Positions 36,273 through 44,124 of a stretch of DNA of 64,000 nt are shown here, piece by piece. This DNA comes from Geodermatophilus saharensis (GTDB lineage Bacteria; Actinomycetota; Actinomycetes; Mycobacteriales; Geodermatophilaceae), in contig NZ_FZOH01000001.1 of NCBI RefSeq assembly GCF_900188205.1, forward strand, positions 468,359 to 532,358, given 5' to 3'. The notes below the pieces were generated by a model, which saw nothing but the letters and a program-made list of their open reading frames with translations, did not search any database and was not told the DNA's origin. The position numbers and the translations under genes were made by a program. Numbering within the stretch: position 1 is the stretch's first letter; each line of letters begins with the position of its first letter.

Positions 36273-36566
36273 GTGAAGGTCGACATCGCCACGCTGCAGT
36301 CCATGGCCGGGCAGTGCCACGCCGAGGCGGCCGAGACGACGGCGCGGCACGCCACGCTGTCGAGCAACGTCACCGCCTCGGTGCTCGACGGCTGGACCGA
36401 CAGCCAGGCGGCCGTGCAGTTCAGCGCGCTCTACGAGCAGTGGCGCGCCTCGGCCCAGTCGGTCAGTGACGCCCTCACCGGGATGGGGAGCCTGCTCGGC
36501 GCGGTCGCCGCCTCCTACCAGCAGCACGAGGCCGACGTCGCCGCCCGCATCGGCGCGCTGGTCTGA
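36273..36566 (+). CDS. WXG100-family protein (type VII secretion substrate/partner)
   Basis: 97 residues, the classic WXG100 length. Two predicted helices flank a turn VLDGWTDSQAA: Trp41 is kept but the WxG glycine is Asp43. The C-terminus carries YxxxE (Tyr81-Glu85, YQQHE), the secretion signal recognised by EccC/EssC motors. A single Cys15 lies in the first helix. It is encoded alone rather than as an EsxA/EsxB pair, so a homodimer, as in Firmicutes, is expected. It is divergent from the FHA-FtsK gene, its obvious export motor. Confidence 0.85.
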   Translation: MKVDIATLQSMAGQCHAEAAETTARHATLSSNVTASVLDGWTDSQAAVQFSALYEQWRASAQSVSDALTGMGSLLGAVAASYQQHEADVAARIGALV

Positions 36567-36577
36567 TCCGCACGGGC

Positions 36578-37510
36578 TCAGCCCGGCGGGGCGGCGGGGG
36601 CGCCGCGAGCTCCTCGCCGCCCCGACCGCCGGCGGACCTCGGCGACCAGGTCGGGGAACCGCTCCCACGGCAGGATCGACAGGATCGCCACGCAGTGCGG
36701 CAGGAAGATGATCCGCAGCCCGCCGAACACCATCAGGTGGAAGCCGAGCAGGAAGACCACCAGCGCCACCCGCGCCCGGTCGGAGCGGACCAGCAGCATC
36801 AGCGGCGCCGCGAACTCCAGCAGGATCATCGACCACTGCACGGCGGTGAGCAGGCCGGGCACGTCGAGCGTCCACTCCGACAGGACCGTGCCGCGGCGGA
36901 TGACCGCGCGGGTGATGGTGGAGCCGGTCGCCCAGTCCCAGCCGCCGAAGCGCACCTTCGCCCAGGCGGCCAGGAAGTAGGTGAGCACCACGGTGACGAA
37001 CACCGCGGCCATCGCCCAGCCCGCGGCCTCCGACGACCGGCGGTCCCGCCAGCGGGCCACGCCGACCGTGGGCAGCACGGCGAGCGCGACGAGGTAGGCG
37101 ATGCGGTCGTGGTCGACCTTGCCGTAGCTCATCGCGATGACCATCCACTCCAGGTAGAGGAGGAACACCGCGGAACCGAGCAGGCGGGGGGCGCGACCGG
37201 TGGCGGCGGCCAGCGCGGTGGCCACCAGCGCCCACTGCACGACGTGCACGACGGTCGAGGTCGGGACCGGCAGCGGCAGCAGCTGCCCGATCACCAGGGG
37301 CTGGTAGTAGGCGGTCGGGACGTCGGCGTGCGCGCTCACCCACGCGGTGGTGAGGAAGACGTCGACCGGCACGAACAGGTAGGCGATGGTGCGGAACACC
37401 GCGATCCGTGCCAGCGGCACCGGCCGGGTCCAGAACCCGCGGAGGGCGCCGAGCACGCGGCGGCCGCCGGACGCCGCGGCCGGGGGTGCGGTGGGCAGGG
37501 TGGCGCTCAC
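36578..37510 (-). CDS. HTTM-domain membrane protein
   Basis: 310 residues from a GTG overlapping the upstream stop (GTGA). After VLGALRGFWTRPVPLARIAVFRTIAYLFVPV come about six membrane helices with the HTTM signatures HVVQWALVATALAAATGRAP, LYLEWMVIAMSYGKVDHDRIAYL, FLAAWAKVRFGGWDWATGST and SMILLEFAAPLMLLV. HTTM is the membrane part of vitamin K-dependent gamma-carboxylase. Bacterial stand-alone forms are of unknown activity, and no carboxylase C-terminal domain is present. It forms an operon with the small membrane protein upstream. Confidence 0.85.
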   Translation of the reverse strand: MSATLPTAPPAAASGGRRVLGALRGFWTRPVPLARIAVFRTIAYLFVPVDVFLTTAWVSAHADVPTAYYQPLVIGQLLPLPVPTSTVVHVVQWALVATALAAATGRAPRLLGSAVFLLYLEWMVIAMSYGKVDHDRIAYLVALAVLPTVGVARWRDRRSSEAAGWAMAAVFVTVVLTYFLAAWAKVRFGGWDWATGSTITRAVIRRGTVLSEWTLDVPGLLTAVQWSMILLEFAAPLMLLVRSDRARVALVVFLLGFHLMVFGGLRIIFLPHCVAILSILPWERFPDLVAEVRRRSGRRGARGAPAAPPG

Positions 37511-37995
37511 GGGCCGACCTCCAGCTCCTGCTCGACGAGGACCCGGTCGGTCCAGGCGCCGGTGGCCTCGCCGTCGACGAGCTCGAAGCGGCGCTGCACC
37601 ACCTGCACCTCGACCAGCTCGGGGCCGCCGGGGTGGTGCTCGGCGTAGGTGTCGGCCAGCAGCACCAGCAGCGAGGGGTCCCCGACCAGGCGCGGGAGCT
37701 GACCCTCGAACTCGGCGCGGCGCAGACCGACCTCGCCGCCGGACAGCCGCACCTCCCGGCCGTCGCTGGTCACGCCGACGACGCGGGTGGACACGACCGG
37801 CGCGTCGTTGTCGGCGCGGGTCGAGTACATCTTGAACGGGCCGAACGGGAAGTGGGCGTCGGTGCCCCACAGCGTCCCGGCCAGCAGCAGGGCCAGGACC
37901 ACGAGCGTGGCGGCCAGGCGGGTGCGGCGCCCGGCGGGGGACAGCACGACGACGTCGCCCTCCGCGGGGTCACCGGCGCGGAGCGGGTGGACCAC
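37507..37995 (-). CDS. Single-span membrane protein partnered with HTTM protein
   Basis: 162 residues from GTG 37995, which coincides with the predicted +1 of a TACGAT box, so leaderless. A short cytoplasmic N-terminus, one helix (LAATLVVLALLLAGTLWG), then an extracytoplasmic domain starting HFPFGPFKMYSTRADNDAPV. That motif recurs in proteins encoded next to HTTM genes in actinobacteria, to my knowledge. The rest is strand-rich with paired acidic/Arg segments (VSTRVVGVTSDGREVRL). GTGA overlap with the HTTM gene suggests a two-protein complex. No enzymatic motif recognised. Confidence 0.7.
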   Translation of the reverse strand: MVHPLRAGDPAEGDVVVLSPAGRRTRLAATLVVLALLLAGTLWGTDAHFPFGPFKMYSTRADNDAPVVSTRVVGVTSDGREVRLSGGEVGLRRAEFEGQLPRLVGDPSLLVLLADTYAEHHPGGPELVEVQVVQRRFELVDGEATGAWTDRVLVEQELEVGP

Positions 37996-38001
37996 CCCGG
38001 C

Positions 38002-38007
38002 ATCGTA
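38002..38007 (-). promoter_or_regulatory. -10 box of a leaderless HTTM-operon transcript
   Basis: Minus strand TACGAT; predicted +1 at 37995 is the G of the GTG start. Confidence 0.5.
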
Positions 38008-38132
38008 GGATCGGCGGCCGTCCAGATGGGTCACCGACGCCGCGTGGTGGGCAGCGGGCCGCACGCCGCCCGGGAGGCCCGTCGCGCGTGCGCCCGTCCC
38101 CGCCACCCCACGACGACGTCGGGAGAGCACAC

Positions 38133-38642
38133 GTGCAGTTCGGCCGGTACTACGAGGAGTTCGAGGTCGGCGCGGTCTACAAGCACTGGCCGGGCAAGAC
38201 CGTCACCGAGTACGACGACCACCTGTTCTGCCTGATCACGATGAACCACCACCCGCTGCACCTGGACAGCCACTACGCGGCGGAGACCACGGAGTTCGGG
38301 AAGAACGTCGTCGTCGGCAACTACGTGTACTCGCTGCTGCTGGGCATGAGCGTCCCCGACGTCTCGGGCAAGGCGATCGCCAATCTCGAGGTCGAGTCGC
38401 TGCGCCACGTGGCGCCGACCTTCCACGGCGACACGATCTACGGCGAGACGACGGTGCTGAACAAGACCGAGTCGCGCTCGCGCGACGACCGCGGCGTCGT
38501 GCACGTCGAGACCATCGGCTACAAGCAGGACGGCACGGTCGTGTGCGTCTTCCGCCGCAAGGTCATGGTGCCCAAGCGCTCCTACGGCGAGGCCCGCGGC
38601 GGCGAGCAGCCCGGCCGCCCGGAGCCCGCACCGCGCAGCTGA
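38133..38642 (+). CDS. MaoC-family (R)-enoyl-CoA hydratase-like protein
   Basis: 169 residues from GTG with GGGAGAG 6 nt upstream. The hot-dog fold starts with QFGRYYEEFEVGAVYKHWPGKTVTEYDDHLF, then the active-site region TMNHHPLHLDSHYAAETTEFG (Asp and His of the hydratase site), NYVYSLLLGMSVPDVSGKAI, and the C-terminal CVFRRKVMVPKR strand. It hydrates an acyl-CoA double bond; close relatives act on mesaconyl- or crotonyl-type CoA esters, so the substrate is uncertain. No metabolic partner adjacent. Confidence 0.85.
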   Translation: MQFGRYYEEFEVGAVYKHWPGKTVTEYDDHLFCLITMNHHPLHLDSHYAAETTEFGKNVVVGNYVYSLLLGMSVPDVSGKAIANLEVESLRHVAPTFHGDTIYGETTVLNKTESRSRDDRGVVHVETIGYKQDGTVVCVFRRKVMVPKRSYGEARGGEQPGRPEPAPRS

Positions 38643-38666
38643 GCGGGCCGGCGCGCTGCCCGCCGG

Positions 38667-39104
38667 TCAGGCCGGCAGCGCGCCCCAGCCGCGCAGCGTC
38701 TCCAGCAGCCGCGGCGTGCAGGTCAGCCGTTCGAGGTCGGTCGGCCCGGCGAACACCGCCGCGTCCGCGTCGTCGCCGGGCACGGGCTCGGCCCGCGGGT
38801 CGGCGAGCGTGCACCCGAAGTCGACGACGTCGTAGACGACGCCGTCGCCGGGGATCTGCACCCGCCCGACCTCCGCGCCGACGCGGACCTGCAGCCCCGT
38901 CTCCTCGCGGACCTCCCGCGCCACCGCGGCGACCAGGGACTCACCGGGCTCCACCCGCCCGCCGGGCACCGACCACAGCCCGCGACCGGGGGCGTTGCGC
39001 CGGCGGACCAGCAGCAGCCGGCCGGCGTCGTCGAGCACCACCGCGCCCACGCAGGCCACCGTCGCGGCACCCTCCGGAGCCGGGGGAGGAGGCGCGGAGG
39101 ACAC
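38667..39104 (-). CDS. NUDIX hydrolase
   Basis: 145 residues from GTG 39104. [41 protein letters not shown] is followed by the rest of the Nudix box, [13 protein letters not shown], matching GX5EX7REUXEEXGU with all metal-binding Glu present. It hydrolyses a nucleoside diphosphate linked to another moiety. The short, generic form suggests an ADP-ribose or oxidised-nucleotide type, which is not determinable. The GTG is exactly at the predicted +1 of a TACCCT box, so leaderless. Confidence 0.9.
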   Translation of the reverse strand: MSSAPPPPAPEGAATVACVGAVVLDDAGRLLLVRRRNAPGRGLWSVPGGRVEPGESLVAAVAREVREETGLQVRVGAEVGRVQIPGDGVVYDVVDFGCTLADPRAEPVPGDDADAAVFAGPTDLERLTCTPRLLETLRGWGALPA

Positions 39105-39110
39105 CCGCGC

Positions 39111-39116
39111 AGGGTA
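39111..39116 (-). promoter_or_regulatory. -10 box of a leaderless NUDIX transcript
   Basis: Minus strand TACCCT; predicted +1 at 39104, the first base of the GTG. Confidence 0.55.
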
Positions 39117-39185
39117 CGGCGGCGAGGCCCGGCACGGTCGGCCCGCGCTTGACGTGAGCCGCGCGTGACAGGACGGTGTTCTGCG

Positions 39186-39809
39186 ATGAGCGCCTCCCCG
39201 GTCTGCCCTCGCTGTGGCGAGCCGCTGGTCGTGCGCCCCGGGGACTCCGCCGTGGCCTGGTGCCACCTGCACGGCGCGGTCACCCCGCTGCACCACACCA
39301 CGCTCATCGCGCACGACGCCATCGCCGCGGTCACCGCCGACGCGCGCGTCCCCGCGTGGGTGCCGGACCCGATGCCGACGGGCTGGTCGGTCACCGGCCT
39401 GGCGTGGGGCGGGGAGCCGGGCGCGCGGGCGATCGTGGTCGGCTGCGCCGGTCCGGCGCCGCTGGGCGGGTCGGCCGAGATGGTCCTGGTCGCCGAGGAG
39501 CCGGGCATGGGCGTGGGCTGCGGCTACGCCGGCCTGCCCGGCCTCGACCCCGGCGACGTCATCACCGGGCCGTCGTCGGCGTCGGTCGAGGCCGCCGGGC
39601 AGCACGCCCCGCTGTGGGCGGTCCCCACCTCCGACGACCGGGCCGCCTTCGTCGGCGAGGCGTACGGCGTGTGGCTGTGGCTGGTGACCTGGCCGATGTC
39701 GGCCGGCTGGCTGCTCGTCGAGCCGCGGCGGCTGCTGGACCTGCGCGAACGGCTCTACCCGGACCTGCCGCTGGGCCCGCCGAGCGAGCACCTGCTGCCA
39801 GGGGAGTGA
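39186..39809 (+). CDS. DUF6758 family protein
   Basis: 207 residues from ATG. The N-terminal [13 protein letters not shown] ... [12 protein letters not shown] is a zinc-ribbon-like CxxC/CxxH site. Then come [76 protein letters not shown] and an acidic C-terminus ending near PPSEHLLPG. This is the conserved actinobacterial DUF6758 pattern, found next to a PHP-domain gene as here. No function is known. Start by homology; no clear Shine-Dalgarno sequence. Confidence 0.83.
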   Translation: MSASPVCPRCGEPLVVRPGDSAVAWCHLHGAVTPLHHTTLIAHDAIAAVTADARVPAWVPDPMPTGWSVTGLAWGGEPGARAIVVGCAGPAPLGGSAEMVLVAEEPGMGVGCGYAGLPGLDPGDVITGPSSASVEAAGQHAPLWAVPTSDDRAAFVGEAYGVWLWLVTWPMSAGWLLVEPRRLLDLRERLYPDLPLGPPSEHLLPGE

Positions 39810-39811
39810 AC

Positions 39812-39825
39812 GGCCGGCGCCGGCC
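39812..39825 (+). terminator. Palindromic hairpin after DUF6758
   Basis: GGCCGGCGCCGGCC is a perfect 14-bp palindrome starting 2 nt after the stop codon. No U-tract. Confidence 0.4.
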
Positions 39826-39934
39826 CGGCGTGTCCGGCGGGCGCCGGGTGGTGCCTGTGTTACCCATGGGACCGGCCTCCGGGCCGATCCGTGCGGGCAC
39901 CGCGCCGGCCGGTCCGAGCGCATCCGGAGGTGAC

Positions 39935-40093
39935 GTGAACCTGAAGAAGGTCCTCGTCTGGCTGGCCATCGCCTTCGTCGTCTGGTACGTCATCCAGCAG
40001 CCGGAGTCCTCGGCGGAGATGGTCAAGAGCGCCGGTGAGGCGCTCGGGGAGGCCGCCTCGTCCATCGCCGCCTTCGTCACCTCGCTCGTCTAG
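39935..40093 (+). CDS. 52-residue single-span membrane peptide
   Basis: GTG with a strong GGAGGTGA site 3 nt upstream. [20 protein letters not shown] is a positively charged start followed by one membrane helix. The rest ([20 protein letters not shown] and a hydrophobic end) can form an amphipathic helix. Small size, strong ribosome site and position 6 bp before the PH-domain gene support a real coding gene in that operon. Function unknown; comparable short membrane proteins sit in this place in other actinobacteria, to my recollection. Confidence 0.75.
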   Translation: MNLKKVLVWLAIAFVVWYVIQQPESSAEMVKSAGEALGEAASSIAAFVTSLV

Positions 40094-40099
40094 GCGGCC

Positions 40100-40723
40100 G
40101 TGACCGGCCCGGCCGACGGCCGCCCGCCGCGGTGGGCCAAGGACGCCGCCAAGTACCTGCTCCCCGGCGAGCACGCCGTCGTCGCCACCCGCCGCCACTG
40201 GGCGGTGCTGCTGGCGCCGGCCGCACGGACGCTGCCGGTCCTGGTGGTCGGCGTGTGGGTGCTCACCCTCGACCCGGACAACCGGGTGTCGGCCACCGTC
40301 GGGCTGGCCGTCGTCCTCGGCGCGCTCGGCACGTTCGCCCTGCGGGCCGGCGAGTGGTGGATGCGCCACTTCATCGTCACCCGCCGCCGGGTGCTGCTGA
40401 CCTCGGGGATCATCGCGCGCACCGTCACGCTGCTGCCGCTGCGCCGGATCACCGACCTGACCTGGAAGGAGACGCTGCTAGGCCAGGTGCTCGGCTACGG
40501 CACCTTCCGCTTCGAGTCCGCCGGCCAGGAGCAGGCGCTGTCCCAGATCACCTTCCTGCCACGCGCGGACCTGCTCTACCGGGAGGTCAGCGGGCTGCTG
40601 TTCGGCAGCGACTGGGGCAGCGGCGGCGACGACGAGGGCAACCCCGAACCGCCCGCCGGCGAGCGGTCGCAGCGCGACACCCAGCCGATCCCCGGCGTGC
40701 CGCGGCAGGACCCGCCCCGCTGA
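40100..40723 (+). CDS. PH-domain (bPH2/DUF304) membrane protein
   Basis: 207 residues from GTG. RWAKDAAKYLLPGEHAVVATRRHWAVLLAPAART leads into two membrane helices (LPVLVVGVWVLTL, VGLAVVLGALGTFALRAG), then the bacterial PH-like domain HFIVTRRRVLLTSGIIARTVTLLPLRRITDLTWKE ... GYGTFRFESAGQEQALSQITFLP. The C-terminal tail is acidic then Pro-rich and disordered. It is a likely membrane-associated scaffolding protein. It directly follows the 52-residue peptide and precedes the PHP gene by 43 bp. Confidence 0.88.
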   Translation: MTGPADGRPPRWAKDAAKYLLPGEHAVVATRRHWAVLLAPAARTLPVLVVGVWVLTLDPDNRVSATVGLAVVLGALGTFALRAGEWWMRHFIVTRRRVLLTSGIIARTVTLLPLRRITDLTWKETLLGQVLGYGTFRFESAGQEQALSQITFLPRADLLYREVSGLLFGSDWGSGGDDEGNPEPPAGERSQRDTQPIPGVPRQDPPR

Positions 40724-40766
40724 CGCCCCCGGCGGCGGGCGCGCCGCTGGGGGAGGCTGGACGCCG

Positions 40767-41651
40767 ATGCTGATCGACCTGCACACCCACTCGGCGGTCT
40801 CCGACGGCACCGACACCCCGGCGGCGCTGGTGGCCACCGCCGCCGCTGCCGGCCTCGACGTCGTCGCGCTCACCGACCACGACACCACCGCCGGGTGGGC
40901 GGCCGCCGCCGCGGCCCGCCCGCCCGGGCTGACCGTCGTCCCCGGCCTGGAGCTGTCCTGCCGCTGGTTCCCCGCCGACCGGCCGCCGGTCAGCGTGCAC
41001 CTGCTCGCCTACCTGTTCGACCCCGGACACCTCGCGCTGGCCGACGAGCTCTCCCGGCTGCGCGCCGAACGCCTCAGCCGCGGCGAGCGGATCGTCACCG
41101 GGCTCGCCGCGGCCGGGTACCCGGTCGCGTGGGAGCGGGTGGTCGAGACCTCCGGCGGCGGGGTGGTCGGCCGGCCGCACGTGGCGCGGGCGCTGGTCGA
41201 CGCCGGCGTCGTCGCGTCGGTGGACGAGGCCTTCGCCACCCTGCTGCACCACCGCAGCCCGCACCACGTGCCCAAGGCCGACACCGACGTCCTGCACGGC
41301 ATCGCGCTGGTCCGCGCGGCCGGCGGCGTGCCGGTGTTCGCCCACGGCCTGGCCACCCGCCGGGGCCGGGTGGTCGACGACGCCGCGATCGCCGCGATGG
41401 CCGAGGCGGGACTGCTGGGCCTGGAGGTCGACCACCCCGACCACAGCCCCGCCGAGCGCGACCACCTGCGCGGGCTGGCGCGCGAGCTGGGCCTGCTCAC
41501 CACCGGGGCCAGCGACTACCACGGCACCAACAAGACGACGCCGATCGGCGCCTGTACCACCGACCCCGGACAGTTCGAGGGGCTGCTGGCCGCCGCCACG
41601 GGGAGCGCGCCGTTCGCCGATGGGCACGGGGTCGGGCCCCCCTGCGGCTAG
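40767..41651 (+). CDS. PHP-domain metal-dependent phosphoesterase (TrpH/RNase AM-like)
   Basis: 294 residues from ATG with GGGAGG upstream. All PHP metal motifs are present: DLHTHSAVSDG, ALTDHDTTAGWAAA, GLELSC, HLLAYLFD, RPHVARALVDAG, VFAHGL, GLEVDHPDHS and GASDYHGTNK. This set matches the YciV/TrpH family, which removes phosphate from 3',5'-bisphosphonucleotides or trims RNA 5' ends. The substrate here is inferred from family only. The stop codon TAG is also the start of the -10 box of the next gene. Confidence 0.9.
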   Translation: MLIDLHTHSAVSDGTDTPAALVATAAAAGLDVVALTDHDTTAGWAAAAAARPPGLTVVPGLELSCRWFPADRPPVSVHLLAYLFDPGHLALADELSRLRAERLSRGERIVTGLAAAGYPVAWERVVETSGGGVVGRPHVARALVDAGVVASVDEAFATLLHHRSPHHVPKADTDVLHGIALVRAAGGVPVFAHGLATRRGRVVDDAAIAAMAEAGLLGLEVDHPDHSPAERDHLRGLARELGLLTTGASDYHGTNKTTPIGACTTDPGQFEGLLAAATGSAPFADGHGVGPPCG

Positions 41652-41654
41652 CGT
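41649..41654 (+). promoter_or_regulatory. -10 box of a leaderless nuclease transcript
   Basis: TAGCGT, whose TAG is the PHP-gene stop codon. Predicted +1 at 41661; ATG at 41662. Confidence 0.55.
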
Positions 41655-41661
41655 GGCCGGC

Positions 41662-42540
41662 ATGGGAGGCGAGCAGCTGGAGATGCCGGGCATGCCGCGG
41701 CGGCTGTTCTCCGCCACGCCGAGCAAGCTGGCGACGTTCGCCGACTGCCCGCGCCGCTACCGGCACGCCTACGTCGACCGGCCGACGCCGCCCAAGGGCC
41801 CGCCGTGGGCGCACAACACGGTCGGCTCGGCGGTGCACGCGGCGCTGCGCTCGTGGTGGGACGCACCGCGCGGGCGCCGCACCGCCGTCGCGGCGCGCCA
41901 GCTCCTCTACGGTGTCTGGTCCGACACCGGCTTCCGCGACGCCGAGCAGTCCGCGCGGTGGCGCGCCCGCGCGGCCGGCTGGCTCACCGACTACCTCGCC
42001 GGCGTCGACCCCGACGACGAGCCGGTGGGCCTGGAGCGGCAGGTCGCGGCCACCACCTCGGCGCTGGCGCTGTCGGGCCGGGTCGACCGGATCGACCAGC
42101 GGGGCGAGGAGCTCGTCGTCGTCGACTACAAGACCGGTCGGGTGCCCAGCACCGAGGACGAGGCCCGCGGCTCACCGGCGCTGGCGGTGTACGTCCTGGG
42201 CGTGCAGCGCACGCTGCGCCGGCCCTGCCGCCGCGTCGAGCTGCACCACCTGCCCTCGGGCACGGTGGCGGCGTTCGAGCACACCGAGCGGTCACTGGCC
42301 AACCACGTCCGCAGGGCCGAGGACGTCGCCGCCGACATCGGCGCCGCCACCCGGCGGCTCGAGGACGGCGTGCACCCCGACGAGGCGTTCCCGACCGTGA
42401 CCGGCCGGCACTGCGGCTGGTGCGACTTCCGGCCCAGCTGCGCCGCCGGGCGGGCGGCCACGCCGGCGCGGGAGACGTGGAGCTTCCTGCCCGCCGACGA
42501 ACCCGCCGACGAACCCGCCGAGGTGCCCGCCGAGGTCTAG
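41662..42540 (+). CDS. RecB-family PD-(D/E)XK nuclease with Fe-S-type cysteines
   Basis: 292 residues. FSATPSKLATFADCPRRYRHAYVDRP, then nuclease core GLERQVAATTSALALSGRVDRIDQRGEELVVVDYKTGRVPS (Asp and Lys of the PD-DxK site), QTL-like GSPALAVYVLGV, and the C-terminal cluster HCGWCDFRPSCAAG. With the N-terminal Cys this makes a four-Cys set like the AddB/AdnA iron-sulfur staple. It is a stand-alone Cas4/RecB-like nuclease of the M. tuberculosis Rv2119 kind, probably in repair. ATG 41662 rests on the leaderless promoter. The C-terminal (PADE)/(PAEV) repeats are low complexity. The stop overlaps that of lysE (CTAG). Confidence 0.88.
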   Translation: MGGEQLEMPGMPRRLFSATPSKLATFADCPRRYRHAYVDRPTPPKGPPWAHNTVGSAVHAALRSWWDAPRGRRTAVAARQLLYGVWSDTGFRDAEQSARWRARAAGWLTDYLAGVDPDDEPVGLERQVAATTSALALSGRVDRIDQRGEELVVVDYKTGRVPSTEDEARGSPALAVYVLGVQRTLRRPCRRVELHHLPSGTVAAFEHTERSLANHVRRAEDVAADIGAATRRLEDGVHPDEAFPTVTGRHCGWCDFRPSCAAGRAATPARETWSFLPADEPADEPAEVPAEV

Positions 42541-43163
42541 CCTCCGCGGACGCCCTGCACGACGAGGGACACCGCCAGCAGCAGCATCACGACGGCGATG
42601 ACCGCGTCGAGCACCCGCCAGGCCGCCGGGCGCGCGAACACCGGCCGCAGCAGCCGGGCGCCGTACCCGAGGGCGAGGAACCAGACGGCGCTGCCCAGCG
42701 CGGCACCCCCGGCGAACCACCACCGCAGCCGGCCCCAGGTGCCGGCCAGGGACCCCAGCAGCACCACAGTGTCGAGGTAGACGTGCGGGTTGAGCCAGGT
42801 CAGCGCCAGGCAGGTGGTCAGCGTGACCGCCAGCCCGGCGCGGCGCCCGCTCGCGTCGGGGACCAGGGCCGCCGTCCCGGCCGCGCGGCGGGCGGCGAGC
42901 AGGCCGTAGGCGGCGAGGAACGCCGCCCCGGCGAAGCACACGACGGTGAGCAACCCCGGCACCCGGCTCACCAGCGTGCCCGCCCCGGCGGTGCCGGCGG
43001 CGATGAGCACCGCGTCGGAGACCAGGCACACGGCGACGACGGCGGCCACGTGCTCGGTGCGCAGGCCCTGCCGCAGCACGAAGGCGTTCTGCGCGCCGAT
43101 CGCGACGATGAGCGACAGGCCGAGGCCCAGACCGGAGACGGCAGCGAGGAGAGCGGGGGACAC
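42537..43163 (-). CDS. lysE: LysE/ArgO-family amino-acid exporter
   Basis: 208 residues from GTG 43163. Six-helix LysE fold: SGLGLGLSLIVAIGAQNAFVLRQGL is the family signature (GAQNAFVLRQG), then AVVAVCLVSDAVLIAAGTAG, CLALTWLNPHVYLDTVVLLG and VWFLALGYGARLL. It exports excess basic amino acids (Lys/Arg), induced through the divergent LysR-type regulator. An upstream ATG at 43187 is rejected because the -10 box TAGCGT lies between it and GTG 43163. The gene's stop shares CTAG with the convergent nuclease gene. Confidence 0.9.
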   Translation of the reverse strand: MSPALLAAVSGLGLGLSLIVAIGAQNAFVLRQGLRTEHVAAVVAVCLVSDAVLIAAGTAGAGTLVSRVPGLLTVVCFAGAAFLAAYGLLAARRAAGTAALVPDASGRRAGLAVTLTTCLALTWLNPHVYLDTVVLLGSLAGTWGRLRWWFAGGAALGSAVWFLALGYGARLLRPVFARPAAWRVLDAVIAVVMLLLAVSLVVQGVRGG

Positions 43164-43170
43164 GACAGGC

Positions 43171-43218
43171 ACGCTAGGCACCGGCATCCGGGAGCGCGCT
43201 TAACGATCCTGCAGGATC
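43171..43218. promoter_or_regulatory. lysE promoter and perfect palindrome (lysG operator candidate)
   Basis: Minus strand TAGCGT (complement of 43171-43176) predicts +1 at about 43164, next to GTG 43163. GATCCTGCAGGATC (43205-43218) is a perfect 14-bp palindrome centred near -48 relative to lysE. That is the usual activator position for a LysR-type protein, and the site is also upstream of the lysG start at 43240. Confidence 0.6.
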
Positions 43219-43239
43219 TGTAGCTGGTCTGATGGTCGG

Positions 43240-44124
43240 GTGGACCTCGACCTCGGACAGCTGCGCGCCCTCGAGGCGACCGTCACCGCCGGCACCCTGG
43301 ACGGCGCCGCCCGGGCGCTGCACGTCACGCCCAGCGCGATCAGCCAGCGGCTGCGGGCGCTGGAGACCGCGACCGGCCGCGTGCTGCTGGTGCGCAGCAA
43401 GCCGGTCCGGGTCACCGACTCCGGCGAGGCGGTGCTGCGGCTCGCCCGCCAGGTGGCGCTGCTCACCGCCGACGTCACCCGGGAGCTGGTCGGGGGCGTC
43501 GAGCAGGGCCCGGTCGCCCTGCCGATCGCGGTCAACGCCGACTCCCTGGCCACCTGGGTGCTGCCCGCCCTGGCCCCGCTCGCCGGGGAGGTCACCTTCG
43601 ACCTGCACCGCGAGGACCAGGAGCGCACCGCGGCGCTGCTGCGGGAGGGGCGGGTGACGGCGGCGATCACCGGGGACGCCGACCCGGTCCCCGGCTGCAG
43701 CGTCACCCGGCTGGGCAGCATGCGCTACCGGCCCGTGGCGACCGCGGCGTGCACCCGGCGGTGGTTCCCCGGCGGGTTCACGGCCGCGGCGCTGGCCCGG
43801 GCGCCGGTCGTGGTCTTCGACCGCACCGACGACCTGCAGTACCGCTACCTGCGCTCCCGCGGCGTCGACGAGCGCACGCCGCCGGTGCACCACGTGCCCG
43901 CCTCGGCCGACTACGTGACCGCGATCCGGCTGGGCTTCGGCTGGGGCATGCTCCCCGCGCAGCAGGAGCCGCCCGGCGAGCTCGTCGGCCTCGACCCGGC
44001 CGGCGCGGTCGACGTCGTCCTGCACTGGCAGCAGTGGAAGCTGCGCTCCCCGACCCTGGACCGGGTCGCCGCGGCGGTGCTGGCCGCGGCGCGCCGGGAG
44101 CTCGACCAGGCCGCCGGCGGTTAG
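43240..44124 (+). CDS. lysG: LysR-type regulator of lysine/arginine export (LysG/ArgP)
   Basis: 294 residues from GTG. The N-terminal HTH LDLGQLRALEATVTAGTLDGAARALHVTPSAISQRLRALETATGRVLLVR is very close to LysG/IciA-ArgP. The effector domain has LPIAVNADSLATWVLPALAP (amino-acid pocket signature of this subfamily) and VTAIRLGFGWGMLPAQQEPPGELVGLDP. Together with divergent lysE this is the classical exporter control unit: Lys/Arg/His-bound regulator switches on lysE. Its stop TAG overlaps the convergent oxygenase stop. Confidence 0.9.
   Translation: MDLDLGQLRALEATVTAGTLDGAARALHVTPSAISQRLRALETATGRVLLVRSKPVRVTDSGEAVLRLARQVALLTADVTRELVGGVEQGPVALPIAVNADSLATWVLPALAPLAGEVTFDLHREDQERTAALLREGRVTAAITGDADPVPGCSVTRLGSMRYRPVATAACTRRWFPGGFTAAALARAPVVVFDRTDDLQYRYLRSRGVDERTPPVHHVPASADYVTAIRLGFGWGMLPAQQEPPGELVGLDPAGAVDVVLHWQQWKLRSPTLDRVAAAVLAAARRELDQAAGG

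Noticed and set aside
41620-41661. Upstream ATG (41620) for the RecB-type nuclease
   Set aside because: It lies upstream of the TAGCGT promoter and inside the PHP gene; the conserved N-terminus starts after ATG 41662.
43163-43187. ATG 43187 as lysE start
   Set aside because: The TAGCGT promoter box (43171-43176) lies inside that extension. The leaderless GTG 43163 keeps the full first membrane segment.
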